Shown here in pieces: positions 1-10,390 of a stretch of 64,000 nt of DNA. The stretch comes from Tetraselmis striata. Lineage: Eukaryota > Chlorophyta > Chlorodendrophyceae > Chlorodendrales > Chlorodendraceae. A program made the position numbers and the translations under genes. The stretch lies in assembly GCA_006384855.1 (NCBI GenBank), contig VCJN01000444.1:124001-188000 (forward strand), given 5' to 3'. How positions within the stretch are numbered: position 1 is the first letter of the stretch; every line of letters begins with the position of its first letter. The notes beneath the pieces were generated by a model, which had not been told where the DNA came from, did not search any database, and saw only the letters and a list, made by a program, of their open reading frames with translations.

Positions 1-403
1 GCGGGGCGCATCACACGCCGCGGCGTGGGTCGGCGGAGCGGCGGGAGCCCTAATGGCCGGCGGGCAGTATCCACACCCACACCGGCACCGCCGCTCACCT
101 CCGACGCGGATGAACAGCAAGCCTCCCAAAGGGAACATGCCGGTTGGTGGTATGCGCAGCAGGCGTGGGGTGCCGGTGCCTGTGCGACGGAGTTGTCGCG
201 TCAGGAACCGCACCGCAACCGCAACCGCAACCGCATGTGGAGCAACACCTGCCGGTGCCGGCCCCACCTATGTCTAGGGCCACCTCCTCACATCACCCCG
301 CCACAACGGCGTCGGCCACCGCTGACGGCGCCGTTGCGGGGGGGACGCCCTGCCAGGCGACGATGATGCGCATGATGCGCCGCGTCAGGAGGCGGAGGAG
401 GCC

Positions 404-877
404 GTGGTTGAGGCGACTGATAGGGCTGAGGGGGTTGTCGAGGCGAGCGAGGCTGCGCTCGCGCCACCCGCCCCGCAGCCACCTGCAGGACATGCCGACT
501 TGCTCGTCGCCATGTTGACCGGAGCACTACGAGCAGTGGCGGGAGGCGGCCACATGCACTATCATGTGCGTGTCCTGGCCGGACGCCCGTCATGCGTGTA
601 CTGCGGCCAACGGACGGAGTGGGAGTGTTGCTGCGACGGCACCCCGGCTTTGTGCGGCCCCAAGTACCCATGCATGGCGACCCATCAGCGGGCAGTCCCC
701 TGCCCGACCACGGCCGCGGCGAGGGAGGAGTTCCGCCATGTCATGGACGCGTTCCACGACGCGGCTCGCGCCGCCGTGTGTGAGGCTCCCGAGAAGGCAC
801 GCGCGGCTGGTAGGGTGCGCAGGATGAGGCGGCGGACGGCCCGGGAGATGATGGAGAGCGAGACATGCCGTCAGTGA
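404..877 (+). CDS. Possible piggyBac-like transposase C-terminal fragment
   Basis: An open frame of 157 codons ends in a Cys-rich block (CVYCGQ, then WECCC, PALC, YPC and ATH) at about residues 63-93. The order CxxC, a second Cys cluster, a Leu/Ala-Cys and a Cys-x3-His resembles the C-terminal zinc-binding domain of piggyBac-type (DDE_Tnp_1_7) transposases. That resemblance is from family knowledge and is not tested. No DDE core is visible in the 400 bases upstream, so this is at best a 3' fragment entering from the left edge or a later exon. The tail is Arg-rich and basic. The neighbour downstream is another transposon on the other strand. It could also be an unrelated Cys-rich ORF in GC-rich DNA. 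Confidence 0.3.
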   Translation: MVEATDRAEGVVEASEAALAPPAPQPPAGHADLLVAMLTGALRAVAGGGHMHYHVRVLAGRPSCVYCGQRTEWECCCDGTPALCGPKYPCMATHQRAVPCPTTAAAREEFRHVMDAFHDAARAAVCEAPEKARAAGRVRRMRRRTAREMMESETCRQ

Positions 878-1084
878 GGTCGGGCGCAATGTTATTGGGT
901 GGGGCACACGGGCGTGTAACACTTGCACTTTGCGCGTACTGTTGGGTTACATCCAGGCGGCGTCACACTATGCAACCGGAAAGGCTGCGTTGCGACTGCA
1001 AACCATGCTAAGCCTCACTCGGTAGCAACCGCTGCCCCGCCTATCCCACAGCCGTTGCCCGCCCCCCCCCCCCCCCCCTCGCGC

Positions 1085-3682
1085 ACCGTCCTGCGACCTC
1101 GCGTGGATCCCCGCCACCAGCAGCTCCCCGGCGTCGACGCCCAAGTCGGCAGCCTTCGCGGAGGACATGTGGGCAGGGGCCATGAGAACAGCCACCTTGC
1201 GGATGCCCGGACCGTCTAGGAGGACAAGGGCCTCCTCCCCGCCGGAACCACCGCCGCCGCCCGGCACTCTCCACAAGTCCAAGCCCACGGCAGTGTGGGC
1301 TCGTTCCCGCGTCCACACCGTACACAATGCAGCCCGAATGGGTCGCGCGCTGGCACGGCTGTCGTCCGAGTCAGCCCCCGGCGGGGGCGGCGGCGTGGCA
1401 AGGTAGAAGTGTTGAATGAGCTCGCGCGACCATGCTGGTGTACTTGGCGTCTTCGCGCTCCGCCAGTAGGTTTCTCGGCAGCTCCTCCTCGCTCTCCAGC
1501 TCCTCGGTGGTGTAGGGGGGTGGGTCGGCGTCGGGGACTTGCTTCAACATCTTGTACACAAAGAAGGAGTTGTCTCTTGACGTCTCCCGGCCCTCCCCCC
1601 CCCCTCCCCCCCCCCTGGTGAAGCCGGGGCTTGTCGCCGTTGCGAAGCGACGCCGCCTTGTAGCGCCACCGCTGGGGGTCCAGCCCGGCAGGACCGCACC
1701 CCACCCCGCGAGTATGGGTGCATGCGAGTGCGAGCCCTGCACCGTACGTCGGACGTCGTCCAACAACTTCTCCAAATGGCCCTTGAAGTCCACCGCATCC
1801 TCCCACGCAGCGGATGCGCGCCCAACCAACCGGATGGGCGTCTCCACGGCGCCGGGGCCAGCGTCGTATGGGGCCATGTACCCCTGTGTGTGTGGGTGGG
1901 TCGTTGTGAGTGCGAGTGTGAGTGAGTGTGTGTGTGTGTGTGTATGTGTGGGTGCACGTGGCTGAGGAGGCAGCAAGAGGGGGGGGCTTCTTGTTGGGGT
2001 TGGGTTCCCGGCAGAGGCGATGCGCCTTCATGCGGTGGATATGCTGCGCGAAAAGGAGGTCCCTCATCATGGTCTCGCAGACATTCTTCGGCGGCACGCG
2101 CTTGGCGCCCGCCTTCAAGAAGCCCATGAGGTTCTCCATCCTTAGCTCCGCAAGCGGGTGCCCGCAAGCGAGCATCTGGCAGATCATGCGGCACACCGCC
2201 GAGTGCAAGTTGGAGACGAGGAGCGACACGAAGCCGTTTCCCTCAGCCAGGCGGGCATACACGGTGATGTCCGCTAGGTATCGAGTCCTCCCCTCCCTGG
2301 TGAGCCCGTTCACCTGCGCCTTGCGCTCGGGGCCGTCCTCCTCCGTCACCACGTTCTGCAACCCCCACCGCGTGACGAACCACGCAGCTCCTTGCAGGCG
2401 CTTGTACATGTGCCCAAGCACCGCCAGCGGCGACACCGAACGCATCACCGTTGGGGACGCGAGCTCCTTCTCGGTCATGATCGCCTTCACCCGGGCCTCC
2501 TCGAACAGCGGACCGGCGGTAAGAAGGGAAAACGTTTCCATGTGGTGCCAGCAGTCCTCCATGACCCAGCCGGACTGCACCGTCACCTTGCCTGACCCTG
2601 CAGTCATGAACGGGAATGCCGTCACGCCCACGCCCACGCCCACGCCCACGCCCACGCCCACGCCCACGCCCACGCCCACGCCCACGCCCACGCCCACGCC
2701 CACGCCCACGCCCACGCCCACGCCCACGCCCACGCCCACGCCCACGCCCACGCCCACGCCCACGCCCACGCCCAGGGGTGGGGGGGGGGGGTACCTTTCG
2801 ACTTCTTGGACACCGCAAAAGAAGGGCGCAACCCGCGTCCAAAGTTGTTGGGTATCAGAACTAAAGCATGGCGCCGGTCTTCCTGCTTCATAGCCCGGAA
2901 TCCAACGTGGCCCAGCACGGTGACGAAGTTCCTCCAGAAGTCCTTTCCCAAGCCAACAAAAAACAGGTGGCACGGCGCGAGGGGGAAGAGGTTGACCATG
3001 CTGACATAGCCCAGGACCACAGGCACCTGGCACACGCCATGGCAGCCGGTGTTCTGCTTGGCCTCCGCCAGCCGGGTTGTGTTGAACGCACGCCGGGCAG
3101 CGGGGCTCAGTTCGCCGTCCTCATCCCCATCGAGGTCCGACTTGGCCAAGTCCTTCTCTAACTGGCCGATGACGCCCATCTGCTCCAACATCTGGTCGCC
3201 GGAGAGCAGGAGGCAGCTCGCGCCCGTGCGCACAGCCTGCAACTCTTCGCCATCCACCCTCTGGAGGACGTCCTTTACCCCGCAGGCGCCGCCTTCACCG
3301 TGCCGTCCGGGTACTCCACATGGCTCAGCAGACGGCACCAGTAGCAGCGGGCCGTTTCCGACGGCTGCTGCTACTCCTGCTGCCGCCCATGCTGCTGCTG
3401 CCGCCCCTGCTGTTGCTGCTGCTGCTGCCGCCTTGCTGCTGCTGCTTGTAATAAGGCGGCCTTGCGGCGCAACTTAGCCGCACGCTTCAACGAGTGGCTA
3501 CAATTCGGGTATTTTAGGAAGTGCCGCTCTCGCGCCGTCTTATCACTAGTGCCCGTCACCCAGCCCAAGCAGTGCTTGCATGTATGTGTACACGCCATCC
3601 TTCGACACACTCGATATCCATCCCTTTCCCGGCATGCCTGCTGACGCGCGCGCGCGGGGGGGGGGGGGGGGGTACAGGGCAC
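1085..3682 (-). CDS. Multi-exon DDE-type transposase-like gene (TNP2/KDZ-like, cryptic family)
   Basis: Read right to left, this starts with a CxxC zinc-finger-like region (3472-3640; THTCKHC then RERHFLKYPNCSH) followed by a Gln-rich tract. A DDE-family-like part follows at 2795-3338 with GYVSMVNLFPLAPCHLFFVG and a GKDFWRNFV stretch. The next exon starts at 2597 and carries NLHSAVCRM, ELRMENLMGFLK and RDLLFAQHIHRMK, the pattern I associate with TNP2/EnSpm- and KDZ-like transposases of fungi and algae. The intron 2598-2794 is phase 1 on both sides (donor GTACCC, acceptor CTGCAG) and carries a hexanucleotide microsatellite. Another probable intron (about 1890-1960) carries a CA repeat. Probable later exons at about 1790-1890, 1370-1560 and 1085-1327 continue with coding-like sequence. 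Function is inferred from motif style only; exact ends are uncertain. Conserved splicing suggests a fairly young copy. Confidence 0.45.
2618..2774. repeat. Hexanucleotide microsatellite (CCCACG)n inside an intron
   Basis: About 25 uninterrupted copies of a 6-bp unit are followed on the plus strand by a run of G. The repeat lies within the minus-strand intron 2598-2794. It creates long spurious frames of Gly-Val, Arg-Gly or Ala-Trp dipeptides on the minus strand. Confidence 0.95.
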
Positions 3683-3728
3683 ATTTTTGAGTCAAAACGG
3701 TCCAATTCCTGGACTCAAAAACGTGCCC
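3677..3728. repeat. Short inverted repeat (hairpin) with TGAGTC/GACTCA arms
   Basis: Arms at 3677-3693 and 3711-3728 pair as an inverted repeat with about one mismatch, around a centre of about 17 bases. It follows directly on a G run (3656-3672). A related sequence lies in the opposite orientation at about 7910-7957, so the two may be ends of one element. Confidence 0.75.
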
Positions 3729-3958
3729 CCACGTGATCGCTTAGGCTGGGATATGTACCCATTTTTCGGTCACATTTCAGGTGCAATGCAATACTATACG
3801 AGAGTACTAAAATGGCACATCGGCGTGTCCTCTTCGCGCCCTCAGTCGCGTAAAGTACTGTCCGCCTCACCTTGGAAGATTGCGGACGCGATGGCGTGGC
3901 GAATGGCGTTTCGAGCCTAGAAATCGAGCCTCACTCGCGCAGAGAAGACGCCCCGGGC

Positions 3959-4635
3959 CTACGAGTCTATCGCCGACCTCAGAGATTGTGTTCGTCGCAA
4001 CGAGATGCTACCTCTGAACCCTGCTGGCAACGACGCGGCGTTGGGGCGAGATGTCGGCGCAGGCGGCGGTGCGGGCTTCGCGTCCCGAGATGAGGGCTCC
4101 TTAGGCGGAGATGCGGGTCGGGGAGGCGGAGATGCGGCACCGCCACGTGAAGATGTGGCCCTGCGACTCCCACCAGCGGCACCCGAAGGCGCCTGACGGC
4201 TTGACGTGCGTGGCTTCGCGTTTCGGCTTAGGCGCATGTAAGGGTCGTCGTCCTCCAACTCTATCGCCGTATTGAAGGAGGAGTCGGCCCGCGCTTCTTG
4301 GAATGCTTCTTGCGCAGCTTAATGGGCGACAAGCTGCTCTTGCCTCCCGTGCTCAACGCACCGTGCGGGCGCTTCGTCGCACTCGAAGGTTGAGGGTCAC
4401 TCGGCGGCTTGGCCGTCTCCGAGGGACCAAACCTGCTCGGGGGAGGGGCGGAGCTGCTCGAAGCTCTATCAAGAGACATGCTGCAGCACCGTTTTGGGAG
4501 CCATCTCCGCCGGACCCCGGTGGCGGTGGTTGAGATGCGGGCTTGGAGGACCCGCCAGCCTGACGCGGCGCCGCTACGACCTGGTAGTAGCGGTCGTCGA
4601 CCAAGACGGTGGGGGGTAAAGAGCTGGCTCGGCAA
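3959..4635 (-). other. Low-complexity Ser/Pro/Arg-rich open frames, minus strand
   Basis: Two adjoining minus-strand frames (4261-4635 and 3959-4258) are rich in Ser, Pro, Arg and Ala. A basic patch (KLRKKHSKKRG) in the first is followed in another frame by an acidic patch (ELEDDDPYMRL), as if one disordered coding region had been broken by a frameshift near 4262. It may be the N-terminal disordered part of a transposon protein, but no conserved domain is visible. Confidence 0.2.
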
Positions 4636-4689
4636 CCTTCCAGTATGAGGATTTTTATGACAAAAAGGGGATTTAATTGCCCATATGCT

Positions 4690-5791
4690 TTACAATACTA
4701 TACATATTGCAAGGCAGTACCACTATTGCCTGATATATGCTGGCGGCACACCGCAGATTGCTGCAGCGCTGCATCGTAGATGCATCCTTTAGGCATGCCT
4801 TAATTCCATGGATGTCTGCAAACCATTTAGTATGCGGGGCTGCATGGCATGGAAGGGATGTGAACACGCACCGGCTTGACGATACTATACAGATTGCAAG
4901 GCAGTACGGCTAATGCCTGATATTTGCTGGCGGCACACCGCAGATTGCTGCAGCGCGGCACCGCAGATGCTGCCTTAAGGCATGCTTTAATTGTGTATAT
5001 GGCTGCAAACCATTTAGTATGCGGGGCTGCATGGCATGAAAGGGATGTGAACACGCACCGGCTTGACGATACTATGCAGTTTGCAAGGCAGTAGGGCTAA
5101 TACCTGATATTTGCTGGCGGCACACCGCAGATTGATGCAGCGCTGCACCGCAGATGCTGCCTTGAGGCATGCTTTAATTGCCTAGATGGCTGCAAACCAT
5201 TTATTAGTATGCGGGGCTGCATGGCATAGAAGGGATACGAACACTCACCTGCTTGACGATACTATACAGTTTGCAAGGCAGTACGGCTAATGCCTGATAT
5301 TTGCTGGCGGCACGCCGCAGATTGCTGCAGCGCTGCACCGCAGATGCTGCCTTAAGGCATGCTTTGATTGCCTAGATGGCTGCAAACCATTTATTAGTAT
5401 GCGGGGCTGCATGGCATGGAAGGGATGTGAACACGCACCTGCTTGACGATACTATACAGATTGCAAGGCAGTACGGCTAATGCCTGATATTTGCTGGCGG
5501 CACGCCGCAGATTGCTGCAGCGCTGCACCGCAGATGCTGCCTTAAGGCATGCTTTGATTGCCTGGATGGCTGCAAACCATTTATTAGTATGCGGGGCTGC
5601 ATGGCATAGAAGGGATATGAACACACACCTGCTTGTCGATACCATACAGATTGCAGGGCGGTAGGGCTAATACCCAATATTTGCTGGCGGCAGCCGCAGA
5701 TTGCTGCAGCGCTGCACCGCAGATGCTGCCTTAAGGCATGCTTTGATTGCCTGGATGGCTGCAAACCATTTATTAGTATGCGGGGCTGCAT
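4690..5791. repeat. Tandem satellite, six ~187-190-bp units
   Basis: The same sequence block recurs with anchors (the AAGGCAG or AGGGCGG site) at 4711, 4898, 5085, 5275, 5465 and 5655, giving periods of 187, 187, 190, 190 and 190 bp. Each unit contains a CTGGCGGCA motif, GCTGCAGCGCTGCACCGCAG and a GCGGGGCTGCATGGCAT segment. The 187-190 change is a 3-bp TTA insertion in the TTTATTAGTATG segment of later units. The last unit is truncated at 5791. Confidence 0.95.
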
Positions 5792-5798
5792 GAATCAC

Positions 5799-5876
5799 CA
5801 ACATGCGCCGGCCGCCGCGCGTTGGCGCCCCGCTGCCCCGGCCGCCGCGCGTTGGCGCCCTGCTGCCCCGGCCGCG
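5799..5876. repeat. GC-rich minisatellite, ~30-bp unit, about 2.5 copies
   Basis: A GGCCGCCGCGCGTTGGCGCC core followed by a CTGCCCC spacer is repeated twice with a partial third copy, directly abutting the end of the 190-bp satellite. Confidence 0.85.
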
Positions 5877-6047
5877 CTAGCAAAGGAAGTGCGGTTTGTG
5901 AAATCAACGGACAGGAGTCGATTCAAACTCTTATCTGCGGTCGAGAATGATTTGTTATGATCGTTGATTATGATTAATGAGGTATTGCCCAGGGTGCTAT
6001 GGCAGCGAATTTCAAGATGCATGAATCCCTTGTCACGGACCAGACAC

Positions 6048-6722
6048 GAACCCACGTTGCTTGCCGAGGTGATCCGAGAGATGCGCCCTTAAAGTCGCCG
6101 AATCTCTTCCCACGACCAACCACAAGGCGCGTCCGTTGGTGTCGGGGGTTTCTTGGGTGCTTTGACGCGATGAAAAGTACACGACCCGCTGTCAACAGAC
6201 TGTGGAGGTAGTCCATTCGCATGAGGGGCCCTTGCATCAAGTAGGTGCTCGGAATCTGCACGCGATAGATTTCCGCCTTGGAGGCCGCCAGCAGCTATAG
6301 GAGCAAATTCAGGTGAGTGAACCAAGGCGACATGACAACGACAAAGGGCTCCTTGCCTAGGGCAGCGTTACAAGAGCTAGGGAGACAGTACACGGGTTTG
6401 TACACGAGAGATGCGGGCGTTCACCTGCCCCCACTGCGGAGATGCGGGTAATCCCACCCTTTACCTTTAAATTCTCTCCACCCTCCGCATCTCTTGCTCG
6501 TCAGTCGTGCCAGCAGTGGCCTCAGCCACCGCTGCTTTGACGTCCGCGAGGACGTACCCGTCGTCTCCAATGTGGGCCTCCGGGTTTCAGTGCCGCATCT
6601 CTCGCCGCCGCCATGGTTCTCGCTGTCTCGCATACACAAACCCACGTTGCTTGCCGAGGTGCTCCGAGAGGTGCGCCCTTAAAGTTGCCGAATCTCGTCC
6701 GACGACCAACTTCAAGGCGTCG
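6048..6722. repeat. Duplicated ~80-bp segment (6048-6130 and 6640-6722)
   Basis: Two direct copies share the segment beginning AACCCACGTTGCTTGCCGAG and ending near CAAGGCG. The minus-strand translation is conserved in both (FGDFKGASLG and FGNFKGAPLG, then PRQATWV), which suggests that a once-coding segment was duplicated. No protein family was recognised. Confidence 0.7.
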
Positions 6723-7866
6723 ACAATTGTCACATCTCGCCCCCTCCTGACGGCAGTGAGTGGCGCGCAGCAATTGAGAAAGATGATGAGGAGCCCCCCC
6801 CCCCCCCCCCCCGCCACGCCGTCGACATTGGCAGGACCCGAGCCGTAGTCCAGGTCTGCCATGACGAGGGCTTTTGCCGGGCAATGTAACCAGGGGATGA
6901 GATTCGCATCTGCCGGTGAGCTTCTTGGACATACTCGTTGCAAATCCCCGCAGCTCGTTGTACACAAGCTGATGGTCTTCAGAGGCCAAGAAGGCCCGCA
7001 TGTTCACCGTGCTCTCGTCCCTGCCCCTCCACTGCAGTCTGAGGTCATCGGGTACTGCGGATCGTGCATGAGGTGTTAGAGGTCGTTGGCAGACAAGGAC
7101 GAAAACACGAAACGGGTGGGAAACGGGGCGGGTGTCACCACTCATGTCGAGATGCGCGACGGCGAGGTGCGCTTAACGCAGCCCACGGCGCCCTGATGAG
7201 AGATGCGAGCGAAGATGCGAGTCCGCGTACCGTTGGAGTCGCTCATGGGAGAGGGTCCAAAGGTGGCACACCTTGAGGCTTGGGAGGTCAGGCTGAGGCT
7301 CGCGGTGAAGCGAAGGCTGCGAATCTCCGGCCTCGGGCAATAGCGGTCCGCTTCCATGTTGCCCACCGCCCGGCTGCATGGGCCTCATGGGCTGAGTCGT
7401 GGGTATTGGCGCCTGAGACGCCCTCCTGCCGGAACGCAAGTGCATCTGCGGAGAATCTTGCGCCATGGGGGTCACTAGCAGTGTGTCGAGAGCCCTGCTC
7501 GTTGCCGCAGATGTCCCCGCCACACACAAGACTCTGCAAGCGGGCAGATGTGCGTTTTGCTCTGCGAGGACGGTTTGCCATGCTTTTGTGCACCGAGAAG
7601 CGTTAAGATGCCTCAAAGAATACAAGCGCGAGGGAGCTTGCGAGGGGTAGATGAGTGGGAAGCACAGTGGCGGCGTAGCATTCGAGGCCAGAAAACGGTT
7701 AGCATGCATGGAAGGGTACATGTAGCGACGCATCTCGTCAAAGGGCGGTGGACAGGCGTGTAGTACATAGTGCAGGTTCATTTCACTGAATAGTACCTCG
7801 TACAGTGTTGGCAAGAAAAGGAATGTGTCAAAGGCCAGTTTCACAGTACATTCATACAGTGTTAGG
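6722..7866. other. Degenerate region, no supported gene
   Basis: Several minus-strand frames (6522-7145 and 7173-7892) are open only for part of the stretch, share no recognisable domain and are interrupted by a C run (6797-6812). I see scattered GAGATGCG motifs but no convincing exon structure. It probably belongs to decayed transposon DNA. Confidence 0.5.
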
Positions 7867-7867
7867 C

Positions 7868-7973
7868 GTAACTCAAATTTGCACCCCCCCAAAAGGGGTA
7901 AAATATTGAGTTAAGGGGGTGCAATTTTGAGTCCAGAAATGTGCCCATTTTGACTCAATAATCGCCCTTTTGC
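7868..7973. repeat. Nested inverted repeats, possible transposon end
   Basis: Arms at 7871-7890 and 7915-7932 form a hairpin. The adjoining 7922-7957 segment is the reverse complement of a motif at 3682-3723, with roughly 38 of 48 bases alike by hand alignment. A long G run follows at 7979-8000, mirroring the G run next to the left copy. Confidence 0.6.
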
Positions 7974-8235
7974 CGGGGGAGGGGGGGGGGGGGGGGGGGG
8001 TGGCGAGTTGGGGTGGATGTAGCCCACCACCGGTAGACATCACAGATGCGAGTGCGCGGCTGTCCGCGCTTGGTTCAGCGGTGAGCGGCGGTGACCGTCA
8101 GGCGACCCCGTACTTCATGCGCGTGCTGGGGCGTTACACAATCATCAGCAGTTAGGGCGGCTGCATTTAAACTCGCACCTACGAACACCACCTACCGCCT
8201 ACCACCTACCGTATCACCTACATCCGCCCACACCT

Positions 8236-8330
8236 CCGCCCGTCGTGCCGCACAACGCCGCACAACGTGCCTCACATCGCCGCACAACGTGCCGCACATC
8301 GCCGCACAACGTGCCGCACATCGCGCGCAC
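8236..8330. repeat. ~22-bp minisatellite
   Basis: GCCGCACAACGTGCCGCACA and close variants repeat about four times in tandem. The flanks (8040-8760) are GC-rich and contain no supported gene. Confidence 0.8.
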
Positions 8331-8973
8331 ATACGTCGTGCGGGCGCGCGCGCGGCACTGCAGCAGGTCGTCACGGCGGCATCCACTGGCCCAGCGCCTC
8401 CGCGACACCGGCCCACACCTCCGCCGGGACTGCCGCGCAAGCCATGATCGCATGCCGTGATCATGGTTTGCCCGGCACTCCCGGCACCCTGCCGGCACAT
8501 GCATGCGGTGCCGCGATGCTACGCGCGAACTAAGCACCGATGTTGTGCGGGCACGGGCTTCGCGAGAGTCGGCCGCCGCACCGTGCCCGTACTTATCGTG
8601 ATTACTCCTTGGCAGGGGCCGGGGGCGCGGCCCGCCAGCGTGGCGCACCGCGACGCCAGCGACCCCGCGTTGTGCAGCGATGTGCAGCGAGTACTTGCAG
8701 CCGCCTGTACTTAGCCCGGGTGCTCCGCGTCGGCGCGCGACACGCGAGCCCACGTGCGCATATCAATTTGATGACATTATCGGAACGAGAAATTCATATA
8801 GTACTTTAACCCTCGCGCGAGATAGTCGTCGCTCCTCGGTATGAAATCCATGTTATGTACTCTACACTGCTGTACTTTGTAATGCGGGAGCCGACGAAGG
8901 AGCGAAGAACTGGCGACTGAGGCGGACGAGAACGAGTACAAGCCAAGCGAAGTACGAGTATGAGCATTGCGAG

Positions 8974-9729
8974 CCATGCTCTTGTGCTTCTTGCTCCTTC
9001 TCGGTACAAGGTATGCTTGCCCGTTTTGAGGATGCTGGCGTGGAGTTCACTCCTTCATCTTGGGCGGTCGCATACGCCGATCACGTGGCACGTTGCTCTG
9101 GGGGCGACTCCAATCACGCTGCACACGAGTGGGCGGCACATGGCCTTTCCGACATTTGCCACGACGTGAAGTCCGCGTTGGGCGTGGGTGTCCAGATCCT
9201 CACGGACCCGTCGGTGCTTGTTTCTCTCCCGAAGGGCAGCGACGGCCGGCCTGCCGATGTTGGGCTTTTTGGGTATGGCGGTATCCGCGGAAACACGGTT
9301 GCTGTCGATACCACCATCGCCCCTATCCTCGGCGTGTCAACCTCGGATCCAACGACTGCTTTGCGGGCTGCAGAGCGCCACAAAATCCAGAAGTATGACG
9401 AGGGTGTCCGAAACGCCGCCGGCATGCTTCGCTTTGTTCCTTTCGCCGTTTCCGAGTTTGGCTCGCTGGCCCCGCACGCCGAGGCTTTCTTGGTGGAGCT
9501 CGCGAAAGCTAGCCACGCACACACTGGCCAAAAAATCGGCCAGCTCTTGTCTGCGTGGCGCCGTCGTTTCTCCTTGCTCATCAACATGGCACATGCAGAC
9601 AACGTTCTTGGCGGAGTCGCGGCCGCGCGTGCGGCACGTGATGGTGCTCCCGCGCCTGCGTCGCGTCGCTCGTCGGCTTGTGTTGCTATGACCCGGGTCA
9701 TTGGCTGCAAGCGTCCTCGCCGCGGCTGA
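8974..9729 (+). CDS. C-terminal domain of LINE polyprotein (possible PD-(D/E)XK-like nuclease tail), 5' truncated
   Basis: The frame enters at 8974 without a start codon; the first ATG is at 9013. The encoded stretch contains GRPADVGLFG, then VAVDTTIAP and later RAAERHKIQKYDEG, followed by RFVPFAVSEFGSLAPHAEAF. This pattern (PADV, DxT, KxxKY, FVPFA..FG) is what I know from the C-terminal tails of reverse-transcriptase polyproteins in algae and oomycetes. The spacing of Asp, Asp and Lys recalls a PD-(D/E)XK nuclease fold, which is inference. No reverse transcriptase domain remains. The C-terminus is basic (KRPRRG). It cannot act alone as a retrotransposon. Confidence 0.7.
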   Translation, partial: PCSCASCSFSVQGMLARFEDAGVEFTPSSWAVAYADHVARCSGGDSNHAAHEWAAHGLSDICHDVKSALGVGVQILTDPSVLVSLPKGSDGRPADVGLFGYGGIRGNTVAVDTTIAPILGVSTSDPTTALRAAERHKIQKYDEGVRNAAGMLRFVPFAVSEFGSLAPHAEAFLVELAKASHAHTGQKIGQLLSAWRRRFSLLINMAHADNVLGGVAAARAARDGAPAPASRRSSACVAMTRVIGCKRPRRG

Positions 9730-9935
9730 TAGCCTACCCCGGGGCGGGGGTCCCTTTGGTTCCTGGCAGCTAAGTGACTTCGTGGTTCCCTTGGCTCCTT
9801 CTTGTTTCTTGGCTCCCTGTCCTCCTGCTCGACCTTGGTTTCAGGCTTATGTCTCTCTTTCGCTGGCAACCTTTCATAGTTGCTGTTAGTTCCTTTTGTA
9901 GTGCGCTTTTGTAAAAGCCCTTATGTAATAAAAAA
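8974..9935 (+). mobile_element. 5'-truncated non-LTR retrotransposon (LINE) with target-site duplication
   Basis: The insert is flanked by a direct repeat of about 14 bp, ATGAGCATTGCGAG, at 8960-8973 and 9935-9948. Its 3' end has TGTAA signals followed by an A-rich tail (AATAAAAAA). The reading frame is open from the very first base of the insert, as expected when reverse transcription stops early and only the 3' end of the element is copied. Identical duplications and an intact frame indicate a recent insertion. Confidence 0.8.
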
Positions 9936-10390
9936 TGAGCATTGCGAGTGCGAGTACAAGTGAAGGCGAAGTACTGGTACGAGGACGACGAGGTGTCAGT
10001 ACGAGCGACTATAAGGCGACTAGTAGTGTAGGACAGTATTACGAGTACCCACATGGGGTGCGAGTAACCTGTATGTACCTGCGTACCAGTAGCGGCGATT
10101 GTCGTACGCTATGGTGTCACCTGTTAGAGGATTATGATACCAAGCGTTAGATGGAGCGCTGCCTTAGGAGTGTCTTAGCAGTAGGTACTAGAACCTACTG
10201 GAACCATCTAGAACGCTATAGCATTTGCTATAGCAATGATTGCATGTGCTAGACGCAACATTCAAGAAATCCACACAGAAATCCAGAAGGAAATCCAGAA
10301 GGAAATTCAGCTACGGGCCAACAGAGGCGGGAACCGCCATGGTAGCCACCGACCAGGCATCGCCACCAGCCAGCCGCCGCTCCACGCAGT

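Noticed and set aside
2622..2842. Long minus- and plus-strand frames of Gly-Val, Arg-Gly, Ala-Trp or Thr-Pro dipeptides
   Set aside because: They are the translation of the hexanucleotide microsatellite in an intron.
4690..5791. CRISPR-like direct repeats
   Set aside because: Units are contiguous 187-190-bp satellites without unique spacers, in a eukaryotic setting.
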